Shown: positions 7,915 through 17,026, numbered from the stretch's first letter. The stretch: DNA of 64,000 nucleotides from Saccharothrix sp. (GCF_031180885.1 NZ_JAPSLK010000017.1:1-64000); one strand, 5' to 3'. Translations and numbers: made by a program. Notes: generated by a model from the sequence alone, not told the origin.

Positions 7915-8613
7915 GTGGTTCGCAAGAGCAATGACGACCTGCGCATCGCCGATGTGCCCTCCGTGCCCGAACCCGGGGACATCGCGGGCAACGCGGGGCT
8001 GACCCTGCGCCAGCGCAAGGTGCTCGACGTGATCCGGGACTGGCTGGACCGGTTCGGCTACCCGCCCAGCGTGCGGGAGATCGGCGAGGCGGTCGGGCTC
8101 ACGTCCACCTCGTCGGTGGCCCACCAGCTGCGCGCCCTGGAACGCAAGGGCTTCCTCCGCCGCGACCCGAACCGCCCGCGCGCGGTCGGCGTCCTGCCGA
8201 CGGAGATCGTGACCGGCCTCGACCCGGCCTCCAAGCCGACGCCCGCCTACGTGCCGATGCTCGGCCGGATCGCCGCCGGTGGCCCGATCCTGGCCGAGGA
8301 GGCGATCGAGGACGTGTTCCCGCTGCCCCGCGACCTGGTCGGCGAGGGCGAGGTGTTCCTGCTGAAGGTCGTCGGCGACTCGATGGTGGATGCAGCCATC
8401 ACGGACGGTGACTGGGTGGTCGTGCGGCAGCAGCCGACGGCCGACAACGGTGACGTCGTCGCGGCGATGATCGACGGCGAGGCGACGGTGAAGACGTTCA
8501 AGCGCAAGGACGACCACGTGTGGCTGCTGCCGCACAACCCGGCGTACGAGCCGATCCTGGGGGACGAGGCGACCATCCTGGGCAAGGTGACGGCGGTGCT
8601 GCGCCGGCTTTGA
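7915..8613 (+). CDS. lexA: LexA repressor (SOS regulator, self-cleaving serine protease)
   Basis: A 232-aa SOS repressor. The N-terminal winged helix (residues ~28-88) contains [12 protein letters not shown] and [19 protein letters not shown]. The C-terminal S24 peptidase domain has the Ala-Gly cleavage site at 121-122 (GRIAAGGPI), catalytic Ser156 in [10 protein letters not shown] and Lys193 in ATVKTFK. RecA-stimulated cleavage at Ala-Gly releases the SOS genes. GTG at 7915 follows GAGGAGGGAAG. Two LexA boxes lie in the 220-bp gap shared with the LysM gene. The N-terminal extension of ~27 residues before the helix-turn-helix is normal for actinobacterial LexA. Confidence 0.96.
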   Translation: MVRKSNDDLRIADVPSVPEPGDIAGNAGLTLRQRKVLDVIRDWLDRFGYPPSVREIGEAVGLTSTSSVAHQLRALERKGFLRRDPNRPRAVGVLPTEIVTGLDPASKPTPAYVPMLGRIAAGGPILAEEAIEDVFPLPRDLVGEGEVFLLKVVGDSMVDAAITDGDWVVVRQQPTADNGDVVAAMIDGEATVKTFKRKDDHVWLLPHNPAYEPILGDEATILGKVTAVLRRL

Positions 8614-8840
8614 GCGGCCGGTTCGAGTCTCACCCGATCGAGTGACATGCGAGTTTCGGAACCACTTCGGGACTCGCGCGTCCCGTGATTGGAAGGAACG
8701 CGCGGCGGGGCCACGACCAGCAACTTCGCCCCCGCTTCGCCCGCCCCGCCCCGCTCGACTCGCCCCGGCTTGACGGCTCGGGTGCCAGCCGAGCCAGGCC
8801 GCTGACGAAGGCACGTGCCGACGACGCAGGTGCCGACAAA

Positions 8841-8882
8841 GGCACGGCAAGCGCTGGCGGAGGCACGGCAAGCGCTGGCGGA
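8841..8882. repeat. 21-bp tandem repeat, two copies
   Basis: GGCACGGCAAGCGCTGGCGGA occurs twice head to tail and identical in the ~490-bp gap after lexA (8614-9105). No convincing gene is seen in that gap on either strand; it is repeat-rich and G-rich. Confidence 0.85.
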
Positions 8883-8990
8883 GGTTGGTGCGAGTCGCCG
8901 GCGGGGCTTTGATGCGCGTGGTCGCGGGCGGAACTTGAGCTTGGTGCCGGCTCTCAAGTGCTCCGGCGCACAGCGGACCGGTCTACCGCG

Positions 8991-9046
8991 GCGGTGCACG
9001 GCGGATCGGGTCGGCCGCCGGCGGTGCATGGCGGACCGGGTCGGCT
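8991..9046. repeat. 30-bp direct repeat, two near-identical copies
   Basis: GCGGTGCACGGCGGATCGGG (8991 onward) and its variant GCGGTGCATGGCGGACCGGG (9021 onward) are each followed by TCGGC. The 30-bp period differs from the 21-bp repeat 110 bp upstream. Confidence 0.8.
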
Positions 9047-9105
9047 ATGCCCGCGGTCGGCCGCGCTGGGTCGGGCGTGGTGGTGGGTGGGCGGCCGCTC
9101 GGGGG

Positions 9106-10137
9106 TTAGGGCCGGCGGCGGCGGGAGTGGCGTAGGGATAGCCAGATCAGGGTTAGTGCGGCGGCTCCGGCGGCGATCACCGGCCACAGAGGGGGACCGC
9201 TGTCTTCGGGAGTCGGGGTGGGGGAGGCGGCGTTGTCGGCCTGGGGTGGGGGTGGGGGAGTGGTGGTCGGCTCGGGTGGGGCGGCCAGGGTTGTTGCGGA
9301 GGGGATGGCTCGGAGGGTTGAGGTTGTTGCGGCCTGGGCGAATTCGGACGCCGATAGGAGGGTGCCGTCTGGGTCGAAAGCGATGGCCTCGCCTTGGGGT
9401 TCGTTGGGTAGGGGGACGCGGACTGGGTCGGCTTCCAGTGATTTGGCCAGGTCGCCGTTGAGCACGGGGAACAGGTAGGCGTCCGTGTAAGTGCGGAGTG
9501 CGGCCACTCGGCCGTCGTGGGACATGGCGGCGCCGGTCACGACGCGGGTTACGACCGGGCTTTCCAGAGGACCGCCGGGAGTGTCGGTGCCGCGCATCGA
9601 GACTCGGGCGACCTGTTCCATGGGGGTTGGCGCATCGGGATTAAGGGGAGCGGTTGGGCGGTAGACCAAGGCCGAGCCGATTGGTTCCTTGGTGATGATG
9701 TGGGGTATGCCCGCGCCGTCCAGGAGGAGTGCCTCGGCGTCGTGTTTGCCGTCGGGGTAGGTCAGGCGGTAGAGGCGGGAGGTGCCGTTGGGGGCGATTA
9801 CGTGCAGGGCTACGGTCTCGCGGGATTTGGCGTTGTCGCCGGTGTCGGCCAGCCATAGAGAGCCGTCTGCGGCTAGGGCCAGGTCCTCTACGTCGTAAGG
9901 GTTGGCGGGGGCGGTCACGGTTCGGGTCACGGCGCAGGAGCGGTTCAGGACGCGGACCTCGACTCGGCCGTTGTCGCTGTCGTTGACGGCGAACAACTCG
10001 TCACCGGAGGAAGCCAGGCCGGACAGCTCGCTCAACTGGCGAGCGGTGATGGTGCAGACATCGGTGACGGCCGGTTCCGACGAAGCGGAACCGGCCGTCA
10101 CGATCAAGGCCGAAAGAGCGACCAGGAGTGCGCGCAA
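9106..10137 (-). CDS. Secreted, membrane-anchored propeller-like protein of unknown function
   Basis: A 343-aa protein with a signal peptide (residues 1-20, LLVALSALIVTAGSASS). The ~250-residue exterior domain carries repeated propeller-like motifs (LSGLASSGDELFAVNDSDN, VEDLALAADGSLWLADTGDN, GEAIAFDPDGTLLSASE). A Pro/Thr-rich stalk (PEPTTTPPPPPQ) and one C-terminal membrane helix (PVIAAGAAALTLIWLSL) with a basic tail complete it. It is thus anchored with its propeller outside the cell. The TTG at 10137 lies 4 bases after the hflX stop, so it is co-transcribed with hflX. The LADTGDN and HDAEAL motifs recall the esterase-like/phytase propeller group. No catalytic role can be assigned. Confidence 0.75.
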   Translation of the reverse strand: MRALLVALSALIVTAGSASSEPAVTDVCTITARQLSELSGLASSGDELFAVNDSDNGRVEVRVLNRSCAVTRTVTAPANPYDVEDLALAADGSLWLADTGDNAKSRETVALHVIAPNGTSRLYRLTYPDGKHDAEALLLDGAGIPHIITKEPIGSALVYRPTAPLNPDAPTPMEQVARVSMRGTDTPGGPLESPVVTRVVTGAAMSHDGRVAALRTYTDAYLFPVLNGDLAKSLEADPVRVPLPNEPQGEAIAFDPDGTLLSASEFAQAATTSTLRAIPSATTLAAPPEPTTTPPPPPQADNAASPTPTPEDSGPPLWPVIAAGAAALTLIWLSLRHSRRRRP

Positions 10138-10141
10138 GGGA

Positions 10142-11584
10142 TCAGGCGCGGCTTCCGTTCACGGCGAACTGCTCCAGCACGCCTGCCAAGTCGGGACGCA
10201 CCCGAGCGCTCAGCTCGGTCCCCTCCTCGGTGTGCCGCTCCTTGAGCACTTCACCCTCCCGGTGCACGCGCGCCACGATCTCCCCGCGCGCGTACGGCAC
10301 CAGCGCGTCCACCACGACCTCCGGGCGCGGGATCAGCGAAGCGATGCGCTCGCGCAGCTCCACGATGCCCTCGCCGGTGTGCGCCGAGACGAACACCGCC
10401 GTCGGGAACAGGTGCCGCAGTCGCGCCAGCCCCAGATCGCCCACCGCGTCGATCTTGTTGACCACCAGCAGCTCGTGCGGCATCGAGTCGTGCCGCTCGC
10501 TGATCTCCGAGATCACCTCGCGCACCGCCGTGACCTGCTTCTCCGGCATCCCGTCGGACCCGTCGACCACGTGGACCAGCAGGTCCGCGTCGGCGACCTC
10601 CTCCAGCGTCGACCGGAACGCCTCCACCAGCTGGTGCGGCAGGTGCCGGACGAAGCCGACGGTGTCGGTCAGCGTGTACGGCAGCCCCTCGGGGGTCTGC
10701 GTGCGCCTCGTGGTCGGGTCGAGGGTCGCGAACAGGGCGTCCTGCACCAGCACGCCCGCCCCGGTCAGGGCGTTGAGCAGGCTGGACTTGCCCGCGTTCG
10801 TGTACCCCGCGATGGCCACGTTCGGCACCGCGTTGGCCACCCGCGCGCCGCGCTTGGTCTCCCGGATGACGCTCATCGCCGCGATCTCGCGCCGCAGCTT
10901 GGCGATCCGTGCCCGGATGCGCCGGCGGTCGGTCTCCAGCTTGGTCTCACCGGGACCGCGCAGACCCACGCCGCCGTTGCCGCCGCCGGCGCGACCACCG
11001 GCCTGCCGGGACAGCGACTCGCCCCAACCGCGCAGGCGCGGCAGCAGGTACTGCAGCTGCGCCATCTCGACCTGGGCCTTGCCCTCCTTGGTCGAGGCGT
11101 GCTGGGCGAAGATGTCGAGGATCAGCGCGGTGCGGTCGATGACCTTGACCTTGAGCTTCTCCTCCAGCTGCCGCAGCTGGCCGGGGGAGAGCTCACCGTC
11201 GCAGATCACCGTGTCCGCCCCGGTGGCGATCACGACGTCGCGGAGTTCGGCGACCTTGCCGGAGCCGATGTAGGTGGCCGGGTCGGGCCGGTCGCGCCGC
11301 TGGACGAGGCCTTCGAGGACCTCCGAACCCGCGGTCTCGGCGAGCAGCGCCAGTTCGGCGAGCGAGGCCTCGGAGTCGGCGGCCGTGCCCTCGGTCCACA
11401 CGCCGACCAGCACGACGCGCTCCAGTCGGAGCTGCCGGTACTCGACCTCGGTGATGTCCTCGAGTTCGGTGGACAACCCGGCGACGCGGCGGAGGGCCGC
11501 GCGGTCGGCGAGAGCCAACTCGCCGGTGGACAGCTCGGCGTCGTGGTCGAGCCAGTCGTTGCTGTTGTGCGTGTTTTCCGTCAT
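10142..11584 (-). CDS. hflX: GTPase HflX (ribosome-splitting factor)
   Basis: A 480-aa translational GTPase that binds the 50S subunit and splits stalled or stressed ribosomes. The N-terminal glycine-rich HflX domain ends in SRQAGGRAGGGNGGVGLRGPGETKLE, a hallmark of the family. The G domain has G1 GYTNAGKSSLLNAL, the G3 region DTVGFVRHLPHQLVEAF, G4 NKID and a C-terminal ferredoxin-like part. Length is usual for actinobacteria, with a longer N-terminus than E. coli. The ATG at 11584 begins MTENTHNSN. It heads a two-gene transcript with the propeller protein. In M. tuberculosis hflX (Rv2725c) is likewise next to dapF and miaA; here three genes intervene. Confidence 0.95.
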   Translation of the reverse strand: MTENTHNSNDWLDHDAELSTGELALADRAALRRVAGLSTELEDITEVEYRQLRLERVVLVGVWTEGTAADSEASLAELALLAETAGSEVLEGLVQRRDRPDPATYIGSGKVAELRDVVIATGADTVICDGELSPGQLRQLEEKLKVKVIDRTALILDIFAQHASTKEGKAQVEMAQLQYLLPRLRGWGESLSRQAGGRAGGGNGGVGLRGPGETKLETDRRRIRARIAKLRREIAAMSVIRETKRGARVANAVPNVAIAGYTNAGKSSLLNALTGAGVLVQDALFATLDPTTRRTQTPEGLPYTLTDTVGFVRHLPHQLVEAFRSTLEEVADADLLVHVVDGSDGMPEKQVTAVREVISEISERHDSMPHELLVVNKIDAVGDLGLARLRHLFPTAVFVSAHTGEGIVELRERIASLIPRPEVVVDALVPYARGEIVARVHREGEVLKERHTEEGTELSARVRPDLAGVLEQFAVNGSRA

Positions 11585-11626
11585 TTGCCCTTCATCGTCG
11601 CATGTCCCGCCGCCGGCGCCGAGTGG

Positions 11627-12112
11627 TTAATCGCCTGGGTACACCGCCAGGTAGATCGCCACACGCTCCCCTTCCGGGTCGTCCGGTTCAGCGGCCAGCT
11701 CATCCAACAACGTGCGGAGACGCCGTTTTAGTTCCCCGGCGTTGACCCTCGTCACCAGGCGTGTCTGGTCGACCTGGTCGTGGCCCAGCTCGCCGACCTC
11801 GGACAGGAACGCCTGGAGCATGGCCTCGCCCTTGGCGTGCGGGTCGACGCCGGACAGCCGCCAGGACAGGCCGGTGGACAGGTACGGGATCTCCCGGGCG
11901 CCCCGGTTGCCGGTGCGCGCGGGCTGGGGTTCGAGGAAGCCCGTGGCGACGAGTTTGCGCACGTGGTGGAGGGTCGTGGCGGGGTCGCGGCCAAGGCGTT
12001 CGGCGATCTCCTTGTTGGTCATCGCCCGGTCGTAGGTGAGCCGGATGATGCGCAGCCGCACGGCGGAGGAGAGGGCGGCGGCTTCGGCCTCGGTGGCGGG
12101 GCGTCGTTGCAC
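11627..12112 (-). CDS. ArsR/winged-helix transcriptional regulator
   Basis: A 161-aa regulator with an N-terminal winged helix: ALSSAVRLRIIRLTYDRAMTN, KEIAERLGRDPATTLHHVRKL and a wing with GFLEPQPARTGNRGAREIPY. The C-terminal ~80 residues are helical (LLDELAAEPDDPEGE) and probably dimerise or sense a ligand. No CxC metal motif is present, so it is not a classical arsenic sensor. It is divergent from two MFS exporter genes across a 54-bp gap with a 7-bp inverted repeat, the layout of a local drug or metabolite-responsive repressor. GTG at 12112 is chosen because the helix-turn-helix then starts near residue 10; the frame is open upstream without homology. Confidence 0.82.
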   Translation of the reverse strand: MQRRPATEAEAAALSSAVRLRIIRLTYDRAMTNKEIAERLGRDPATTLHHVRKLVATGFLEPQPARTGNRGAREIPYLSTGLSWRLSGVDPHAKGEAMLQAFLSEVGELGHDQVDQTRLVTRVNAGELKRRLRTLLDELAAEPDDPEGERVAIYLAVYPGD

Positions 12113-12125
12113 GGGTCCAGGATAA

Positions 12126-12147
12126 GTGATTGACACTTTCCAATCAC
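12126..12147. promoter_or_regulatory. Putative operator between the ArsR-like gene and MFS exporters
   Basis: GTGATTG (12126-12132) and CAATCAC (12141-12147) form a perfect 7-bp inverted repeat with an 8-bp spacer. It fills the gap of the divergent pair, placing it over both promoters. Confidence 0.6.
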
Positions 12148-12166
12148 TCCCGCGAGACTGCTGCCC

Positions 12167-13384
12167 GTGTCCCTGTGGTCTCACCGCGACTTCCGCCTGC
12201 TCTGGGCAGGCGACACCATCAGCTACTTCGGCGCGTCCGTCGGGCGCGTCGTGCTGCCCCTGCTCGCCGCGGGCACCCTCGCGGCGACGCCCTTCCAGAT
12301 GGGGCTGTTGACGGCGGCGAACACCGCCGCGTTCCTGCTCATCGGCCTGCCGGCGGGCGTGTGGGTGGACCGGATGCGGCGGCGCCCGATCATGCTGACC
12401 GCCGACTTCGTCCGCTTCGGCCTGCTGATGTCCGTGCCGCTGGCGTGGTGGCTGGGCGCGCTGACCCTGGTTCACTTGATCCTGGTGGCCCTGCTGGTGG
12501 GCACGGCCACGGTCATGTTCGACATCGCCTACCAGTCGTACCTGCCGGTGCTGGTCGGGCGGGATCAACTGGTCGAGGGCAATGCCAAGCTGACCGCGAG
12601 CCAGTCCGTGGCGGAGGTGTCCGGGCCGGCGGTGGCCGGTGGTGTCGCCCAGGCGGTCGGGGCGGCCAAGGGTGTGCTGGCGACCGGGGTGGGTTACTTG
12701 TGCTCGGCGCTGTTCCTGATGCGGATCCATACGCACGAACCGGAACCGGTGAAATCCGAGAAGCCCAATCTGGTGGCGGAGATCGGGGAAGGGTTGCGGT
12801 TCGTGTTCGGCAACCGGTCGTTGCGCGCGATCGTCGGCACGACCGGCACGGCGAACTTCTTCGGCGGCATGGGGATGGCCGTCATCGTGCTGTTCCTGGC
12901 CCGGACGCTGAACCTGTCCGACGGGGTGATCGGGCTGATCCTGACCTCGGCCGGGATGGGCGGCGTGCTGGGCGCGCTGACCGCGAACCGGTGGAACCGG
13001 CGGTTCGGGCAGTTGCGGGTGATCTGGCTGGTCATGCTGGTGACCCAGCCGTTCGGCCTGCTGATCCCGCTGGGCGCGGCGGACTGGCGGCTGGTGTTCG
13101 TGTTCGTCGGCGACTTCGCGGTGGCGTACGGGGCGATCGTCTACAACATCGCCCAGGTCAGCTACCGGCAGTCGATCTGCCCGGACCACCTGCTGGGGCG
13201 GATGAACGCGTCGATCCGGTTCGTGGTGTGGGGTTCCATGCCGTTGGGCGGGGTGGTCGGGGGTGTGCTCGGTGGGCAAGTCGGGATCGTGGGGACGCTG
13301 TGGCTGGCGATGGCCGGTCAGGCGCTGGCGGTGCTGTTCGTGATCTTCTCGCCGTTGCGGGCGCGGGAGGCGGTCGCGGCCTGA
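12167..13384 (+). CDS. MFS transporter, drug-exporter type (first of a tandem pair)
   Basis: A 405-aa, 12-helix major facilitator. The start FRLLWAGDTISYFGASVGRV and the loop GVWVDRMRRRPIM (motif A-like D-R-x-R-R) are typical of macrolide/enterobactin-type exporters. The late VSYRQSICPDHLLGRMNASI and RFVVWGSMPLGG are conserved in this subgroup. Proton-driven efflux of a small molecule is likely; the substrate is unknown. It starts at GTG 12167, shortly after the putative operator, and is followed after 16 bp by a paralogue. It is divergent from the ArsR-like regulator, which probably controls both exporters. Confidence 0.85.
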   Translation: MSLWSHRDFRLLWAGDTISYFGASVGRVVLPLLAAGTLAATPFQMGLLTAANTAAFLLIGLPAGVWVDRMRRRPIMLTADFVRFGLLMSVPLAWWLGALTLVHLILVALLVGTATVMFDIAYQSYLPVLVGRDQLVEGNAKLTASQSVAEVSGPAVAGGVAQAVGAAKGVLATGVGYLCSALFLMRIHTHEPEPVKSEKPNLVAEIGEGLRFVFGNRSLRAIVGTTGTANFFGGMGMAVIVLFLARTLNLSDGVIGLILTSAGMGGVLGALTANRWNRRFGQLRVIWLVMLVTQPFGLLIPLGAADWRLVFVFVGDFAVAYGAIVYNIAQVSYRQSICPDHLLGRMNASIRFVVWGSMPLGGVVGGVLGGQVGIVGTLWLAMAGQALAVLFVIFSPLRAREAVAA

Positions 13385-13400
13385 TCACCTTGGGGGGTTG

Positions 13401-14579
13401 GTGCGGGACTTCCGGTTGTTCTGGGGGAGCGACACGGTCAACCAGTTCGGCAGCGCGGTGTCGGTGTTCGCGTTGCCGCTGGTGGCGGTCGAGATGGGGG
13501 TGTCCGAGTTCGCGGTCGCGCTGCTGACCGCGTCGGGCATGGCGGCGTTCCTGGTGGTGGGGCTGCCGGTCGGGGTGTTCGTGGACCGGGTGCGGCGGCG
13601 GCCGGTGCAGGTCTGGGGCAACTTCGGCCGCGCGGTCGTGCTGGCGTCGGTGCCGGTGGTGGGGTGGCTCGGCGGGATGTCGTTCGGGTACCTGCTCGGG
13701 GCCGCGCTGCTGGTGGGGGTGCTGTCGGTGTTCGTCGAGGTCGCGGCCCTGTCGTACGTGACGGTGCTGGTGCCCCGGGCGGAGTTGTCGGCCGCCAACA
13801 GCCGGTTGATGGCCACGCAGCAGGTCGCGCGGTTGTCCGGGAAGCCGCTGGCCGGGGTGTTCGCCGAGGTGTTCGGGGCGGTGGGCGGTCTGTTCGCGGT
13901 CACGGCGAGTTTCGCCCTGTCCGGTGGCCTGCTGAGCCGCATCCGGACGCCGGAGTCCGTGCCGGAGGTGGCCCGCAGAAGGGTGTGGGCGGACATGGGC
14001 GAAGGGTTGCGGTTCGTGTTCGGGCATGGGTTGTTGCGGCCCTTGGTGTTGTGCACGACCACGTTCAACCTGGCCAACGGGGTGTGGAGCGCGCTCAACG
14101 TGGTGTTCCTGGTCCGGGTGCTGGACCTGCCCGCCGGGGTGGCGGCGCTGCTGCTGGGGGTCTGCAGTGCGGGCGGGGTCGTGGCCGGGCTGTTCGTGGG
14201 GCGGTTGGCTCGACTGGGCGGCCGGCGGCTGGTGTGGTTGTCGTTGGTGTGCACGCAGCCCGCGTGGCTGGTGGTGCCGTGGGCGGAGCACGGGTGGGTG
14301 GTTGCCGTCGGGGTGTTCGTGCCCACGATGGGGGTGTTGGTCTACAACGTGGCCCAGGTCAGCTTGCGGCAATCGGTGTGCCCGGACCGGCTCATGGGGC
14401 GGATGAACGCCTCGATCCGGTTCCTGGCGTGGGGCGCGATGCCGTTGGGTGCGCTGCTGGGCGGGGCGCTCGCCGAGTGGGTCGGTGTGCGTGGTGGGTT
14501 GTGGGTGGCGTCGGTTGGGATGGTGCTCGCCGTGGGGTGGGTGCTCGTGTCGCCGCTGCGGGAGGCGGTCGCGGCCTAG
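13401..14579 (+). CDS. MFS transporter, drug-exporter type (second of a tandem pair)
   Basis: A 392-aa, 12-helix major facilitator and clear paralogue of the gene before it: FRLFWGSDTVNQFGSAVSV, GVFVDRVRRRPVQV, VSLRQSVCPDRLMGRMNASI and RFLAWGAMPLGALLGG all have counterparts there. The two probably arose by tandem duplication and are co-transcribed. GTG 13401 follows a G-rich stretch; TTG 13398 is an equally possible start three bases earlier. It ends 5 bases from the convergent dapF stop, leaving no room for a separate terminator. Substrate unknown. Confidence 0.85.
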   Translation: MRDFRLFWGSDTVNQFGSAVSVFALPLVAVEMGVSEFAVALLTASGMAAFLVVGLPVGVFVDRVRRRPVQVWGNFGRAVVLASVPVVGWLGGMSFGYLLGAALLVGVLSVFVEVAALSYVTVLVPRAELSAANSRLMATQQVARLSGKPLAGVFAEVFGAVGGLFAVTASFALSGGLLSRIRTPESVPEVARRRVWADMGEGLRFVFGHGLLRPLVLCTTTFNLANGVWSALNVVFLVRVLDLPAGVAALLLGVCSAGGVVAGLFVGRLARLGGRRLVWLSLVCTQPAWLVVPWAEHGWVVAVGVFVPTMGVLVYNVAQVSLRQSVCPDRLMGRMNASIRFLAWGAMPLGALLGGALAEWVGVRGGLWVASVGMVLAVGWVLVSPLREAVAA

Positions 14580-14583
14580 GCGG

Positions 14584-15393
14584 TCAGAGTGCGTCCCACC
14601 ACGCCTGGTCCAGTTCGCCGCGGGCCAGCAGGACCGCGGGGCCGGTCAGGGTCGAGGTGTCCTCCTCGACGACGACCGAGACCTGTCCACCCGGGACGTC
14701 CACAGTGGCCTTGCCGACGCGCTGACCCGTGGCGTGCAGCCACGACGCCACCGCCGCGACCGTGCCCGTGCCACACGAACGGGTCTCGCCAACCCCCCGT
14801 TCGTGGACGCGCATGCGCAGAGCGCCATCACTCAGCACGTTCACGTACTCGACGTTCACCCCGTTGGGGAACACCTCGGGATCGAAGGTGGGCGTGTTGC
14901 GCAGGAGGTCCAAGCCCGCGACCGGGGTGGTGGTCACGCACGCCAAGTGCGGGTTGCCGACGTCCACCGCCACGCCGTCGAACGACGTTCCGCCGAGCGT
15001 GGTCGAGGACGTGCCGAACACCCGCGCCGGACCCATGTCCACGGTGACCGTGCCGTCCTCGTGGGCGATGACGTGCCGCTGGCCGGCGCGCGTGCCGATG
15101 GTGGACTCGCCGGTCGGGATCAGGCCCTCGGACACCAGGTACCGCACGAACACGCGAACGCCGTTGCCGCACATCTCCGCGATGGAGCCGTCGGCGTTGC
15201 GGTAGTCCATGAACCAGGGGCCGAAGTCGGGCCGCACCACCCGCAGCACGCCGTCCGCGCCCAGGCCGCGCTGCCGGTCGCACAGCGCCCGCACCCGCTC
15301 CTCGGTCAGGTCCAGCAGACCGTCCGGGTCGGGCAGCACCACGAAGTCGTTCTCGGTGCCGTGCCCCTTGAGAAATTCGACGCCCACGCCCAC
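14584..15393 (-). CDS. dapF: Diaminopimelate epimerase
   Basis: A 269-aa, cofactor-free racemase that turns LL- into meso-diaminopimelate, the precursor of lysine and the cell-wall cross-link residue. Catalytic Cys75 lies in [11 protein letters not shown] and Cys207 in [11 protein letters not shown], the two pseudo-symmetric halves. [12 protein letters not shown] at the start and [10 protein letters not shown] before the second half are also conserved. GTG 15393 gives four extra residues before [16 protein letters not shown] 15387 is an alternative. It follows miaA by four bases on the same strand, the gene order of M. tuberculosis Rv2727c-Rv2726c. Confidence 0.95.
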   Translation of the reverse strand: MGVGVEFLKGHGTENDFVVLPDPDGLLDLTEERVRALCDRQRGLGADGVLRVVRPDFGPWFMDYRNADGSIAEMCGNGVRVFVRYLVSEGLIPTGESTIGTRAGQRHVIAHEDGTVTVDMGPARVFGTSSTTLGGTSFDGVAVDVGNPHLACVTTTPVAGLDLLRNTPTFDPEVFPNGVNVEYVNVLSDGALRMRVHERGVGETRSCGTGTVAAVASWLHATGQRVGKATVDVPGGQVSVVVEEDTSTLTGPAVLLARGELDQAWWDAL

Positions 15394-15397
15394 CAGG

Positions 15398-16321
15398 CTA
15401 CTTCGCGCCCGACCCCGGCCCCGCCGAGACCAGCCGCAGCACGTCCTCGAACAACCCCGGCGCCGCCGCGTCGAACCACGTCACCCGCCGGTCGCGCCGG
15501 AACCACGAACGCTGCCGCCGCACGAACCGCCGCGTCGCCCGCGCGGTCTCCTCGGCCGCCGCCGCCAGGTCGCACTCGCCGTCGAACGCCGCCAGCACCT
15601 GCTGGTAGCCCAGCGCCCGGGACGCCGTCCGCCCCTCGCGCAGGCCGCGCGCCTCCAACGCCCGCACCTCGTCCACCAGGCCGGCCGCGAACATCCGCGC
15701 CACCCGCAGGTCGACCCGCTGGTCCAGTTCGGACGCGTTCCGGTCCAGGCCGACCAGCACGGTGCCGTACCGGGCGGGACCGGGCCGGGGCAGGGTCGCC
15801 GAGAACGGCTGCCCGGTCAGCTCGATGACCTCCAGCGCCCGCACCACCCGCCGCCCGTTGGACGGCAGGATCGCCAACGCAGCCGCCGGGTCCAGCCGCG
15901 CGAGCCGCTCGTGCAGGACGCCCGGCCCGACGGCCGCCAGCTCGTCCTCCAGCCGCGCCCGGACCGCCTCGTCGGTGGCGGGGAACACCAGGTCGTCCAG
16001 CACGGCCTGCACGTACAGCCCGGAGCCGCCCGCCAGCACCGGCACCCGCCCCCGGGCCAGCACGTCCTCGATCGCGGCACGGGCTTCGCGCTGGTAGACG
16101 GCCACGTGCGCGGTCTGCGTGACGTCCAGGACGTCCAGCTGGTGGTGCGGCACGCCCCGCCGCTCGGCCACGGTCATCTTGGCGGTGCCGATGTCCATGC
16201 CCCGGTAGAGCTGCATCGAGTCGGCGTTCACCACCTCGCCGCCCAGCTCGACCGCGAGCCGCACGGCCAGGTCGGACTTGCCGGTCGCGGTGGGACCGAC
16301 GACGGCGATGGGCGCGTTCAC
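15398..16321 (-). CDS. miaA: tRNA dimethylallyltransferase
   Basis: A 307-aa enzyme adding a dimethylallyl group to N6 of A37 in tRNAs that read UNN codons; MiaB then methylthiolates the product. It has the P-loop [14 protein letters not shown], the [15 protein letters not shown] active-site segment, [21 protein letters not shown] and the C-terminal [11 protein letters not shown] and [14 protein letters not shown]. Length is normal. GTG 16321 places the P-loop at residue 9. It is followed by dapF with a 4-bp gap and preceded at 24 bp by a dioxygenase-like gene, so the three form one transcript. miaB lies 3 kb away in the same block. Confidence 0.95.
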   Translation of the reverse strand: MNAPIAVVGPTATGKSDLAVRLAVELGGEVVNADSMQLYRGMDIGTAKMTVAERRGVPHHQLDVLDVTQTAHVAVYQREARAAIEDVLARGRVPVLAGGSGLYVQAVLDDLVFPATDEAVRARLEDELAAVGPGVLHERLARLDPAAALAILPSNGRRVVRALEVIELTGQPFSATLPRPGPARYGTVLVGLDRNASELDQRVDLRVARMFAAGLVDEVRALEARGLREGRTASRALGYQQVLAAFDGECDLAAAAEETARATRRFVRRQRSWFRRDRRVTWFDAAAPGLFEDVLRLVSAGPGSGAK

Positions 16322-16345
16322 ACCGCCAAGCCTCCCAGACGCCTC

Positions 16346-17026
16346 CTACGCCTCCCAGACGGCCACGTGGTAGCCGACGCCGAAGGGCGCCGAGAACTCC
16401 GAGCGCGTGCACCGCCACGCCCCCGGCACCCCCGCCAGCACCTGCCACGCCGCCCGCCCGGCCGCGCCCAGTTCGTCGGCCTGCACCGGGTCCAGGGCCT
16501 TCAGCGCCTCGGTGTCGGCGTGCACCAGCGCCTCGCGCACGGCCTCGTCGAACGGCTCCGCCCGGTCGTCGGGCCGCCCCACGGCCTGCTCGCCGTGCCG
16601 GTGAGACCCGTCACCCAGCACCAACAGCGCCCGGCCCCCCAGCGACGCCCCCAGCGCCACGCACTCGGCGGTCGGCAGGTCCGGCGGCACGAGGTGGACG
16701 CGCACGCTCCGTGCACCCACCTGTTCGCGCAGCCACCCCGCCACCAGGGCGGGCAGGGGCAGCGCCGGTTCCACAGAGGACGCCCCCTCGGCCAGCGCCA
16801 CGGGCACGTCGACGCCGAAGCCGAGAAACGATCCGACAACGTTTTCCAGCACCCGCGGCCCGGTCGGATCGGCCGCGACGGCGGTCCAGTCGACGTCGTG
16901 GGCGCGCAGGTCCCGCGCCGCCGCGAGGCAGGCTGCCCGCACCGCTTGGGTTTCGGCGACGGCTCCACCCACGAGTTCGGGCACGAGCAGGGGCGGGTGC
17001 GGCACGACGGCGACACGCGAGATCAT
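16346..17026 (-). CDS. Class III extradiol dioxygenase-like protein (Rv2728c type)
   Basis: A 226-aa protein with the fold motifs of the LigB/class III extradiol dioxygenase group: AVVPHPPLLVPELVGGAV at the N-terminus with the first His, and LLVLGDGSHRHGE centrally. It is too divergent to claim ring cleavage. Actinobacteria carry this gene as a conserved unknown just upstream of miaA (Rv2728c in M. tuberculosis), and that order is kept here with a 24-bp gap to miaA. Co-transcription with miaA and dapF suggests a housekeeping role. ATG 17026 puts the HPPLL motif at residues 9-13. Metal binding is likely but unproven. Confidence 0.75.
   Translation of the reverse strand: MISRVAVVPHPPLLVPELVGGAVAETQAVRAACLAAARDLRAHDVDWTAVAADPTGPRVLENVVGSFLGFGVDVPVALAEGASSVEPALPLPALVAGWLREQVGARSVRVHLVPPDLPTAECVALGASLGGRALLVLGDGSHRHGEQAVGRPDDRAEPFDEAVREALVHADTEALKALDPVQADELGAAGRAAWQVLAGVPGAWRCTRSEFSAPFGVGYHVAVWEA

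Noticed and set aside
10909-11142. Short frames opposite hflX as possible small proteins
   Set aside because: No ribosome site and no hydrophobic or domain pattern; explained by hflX codon usage.
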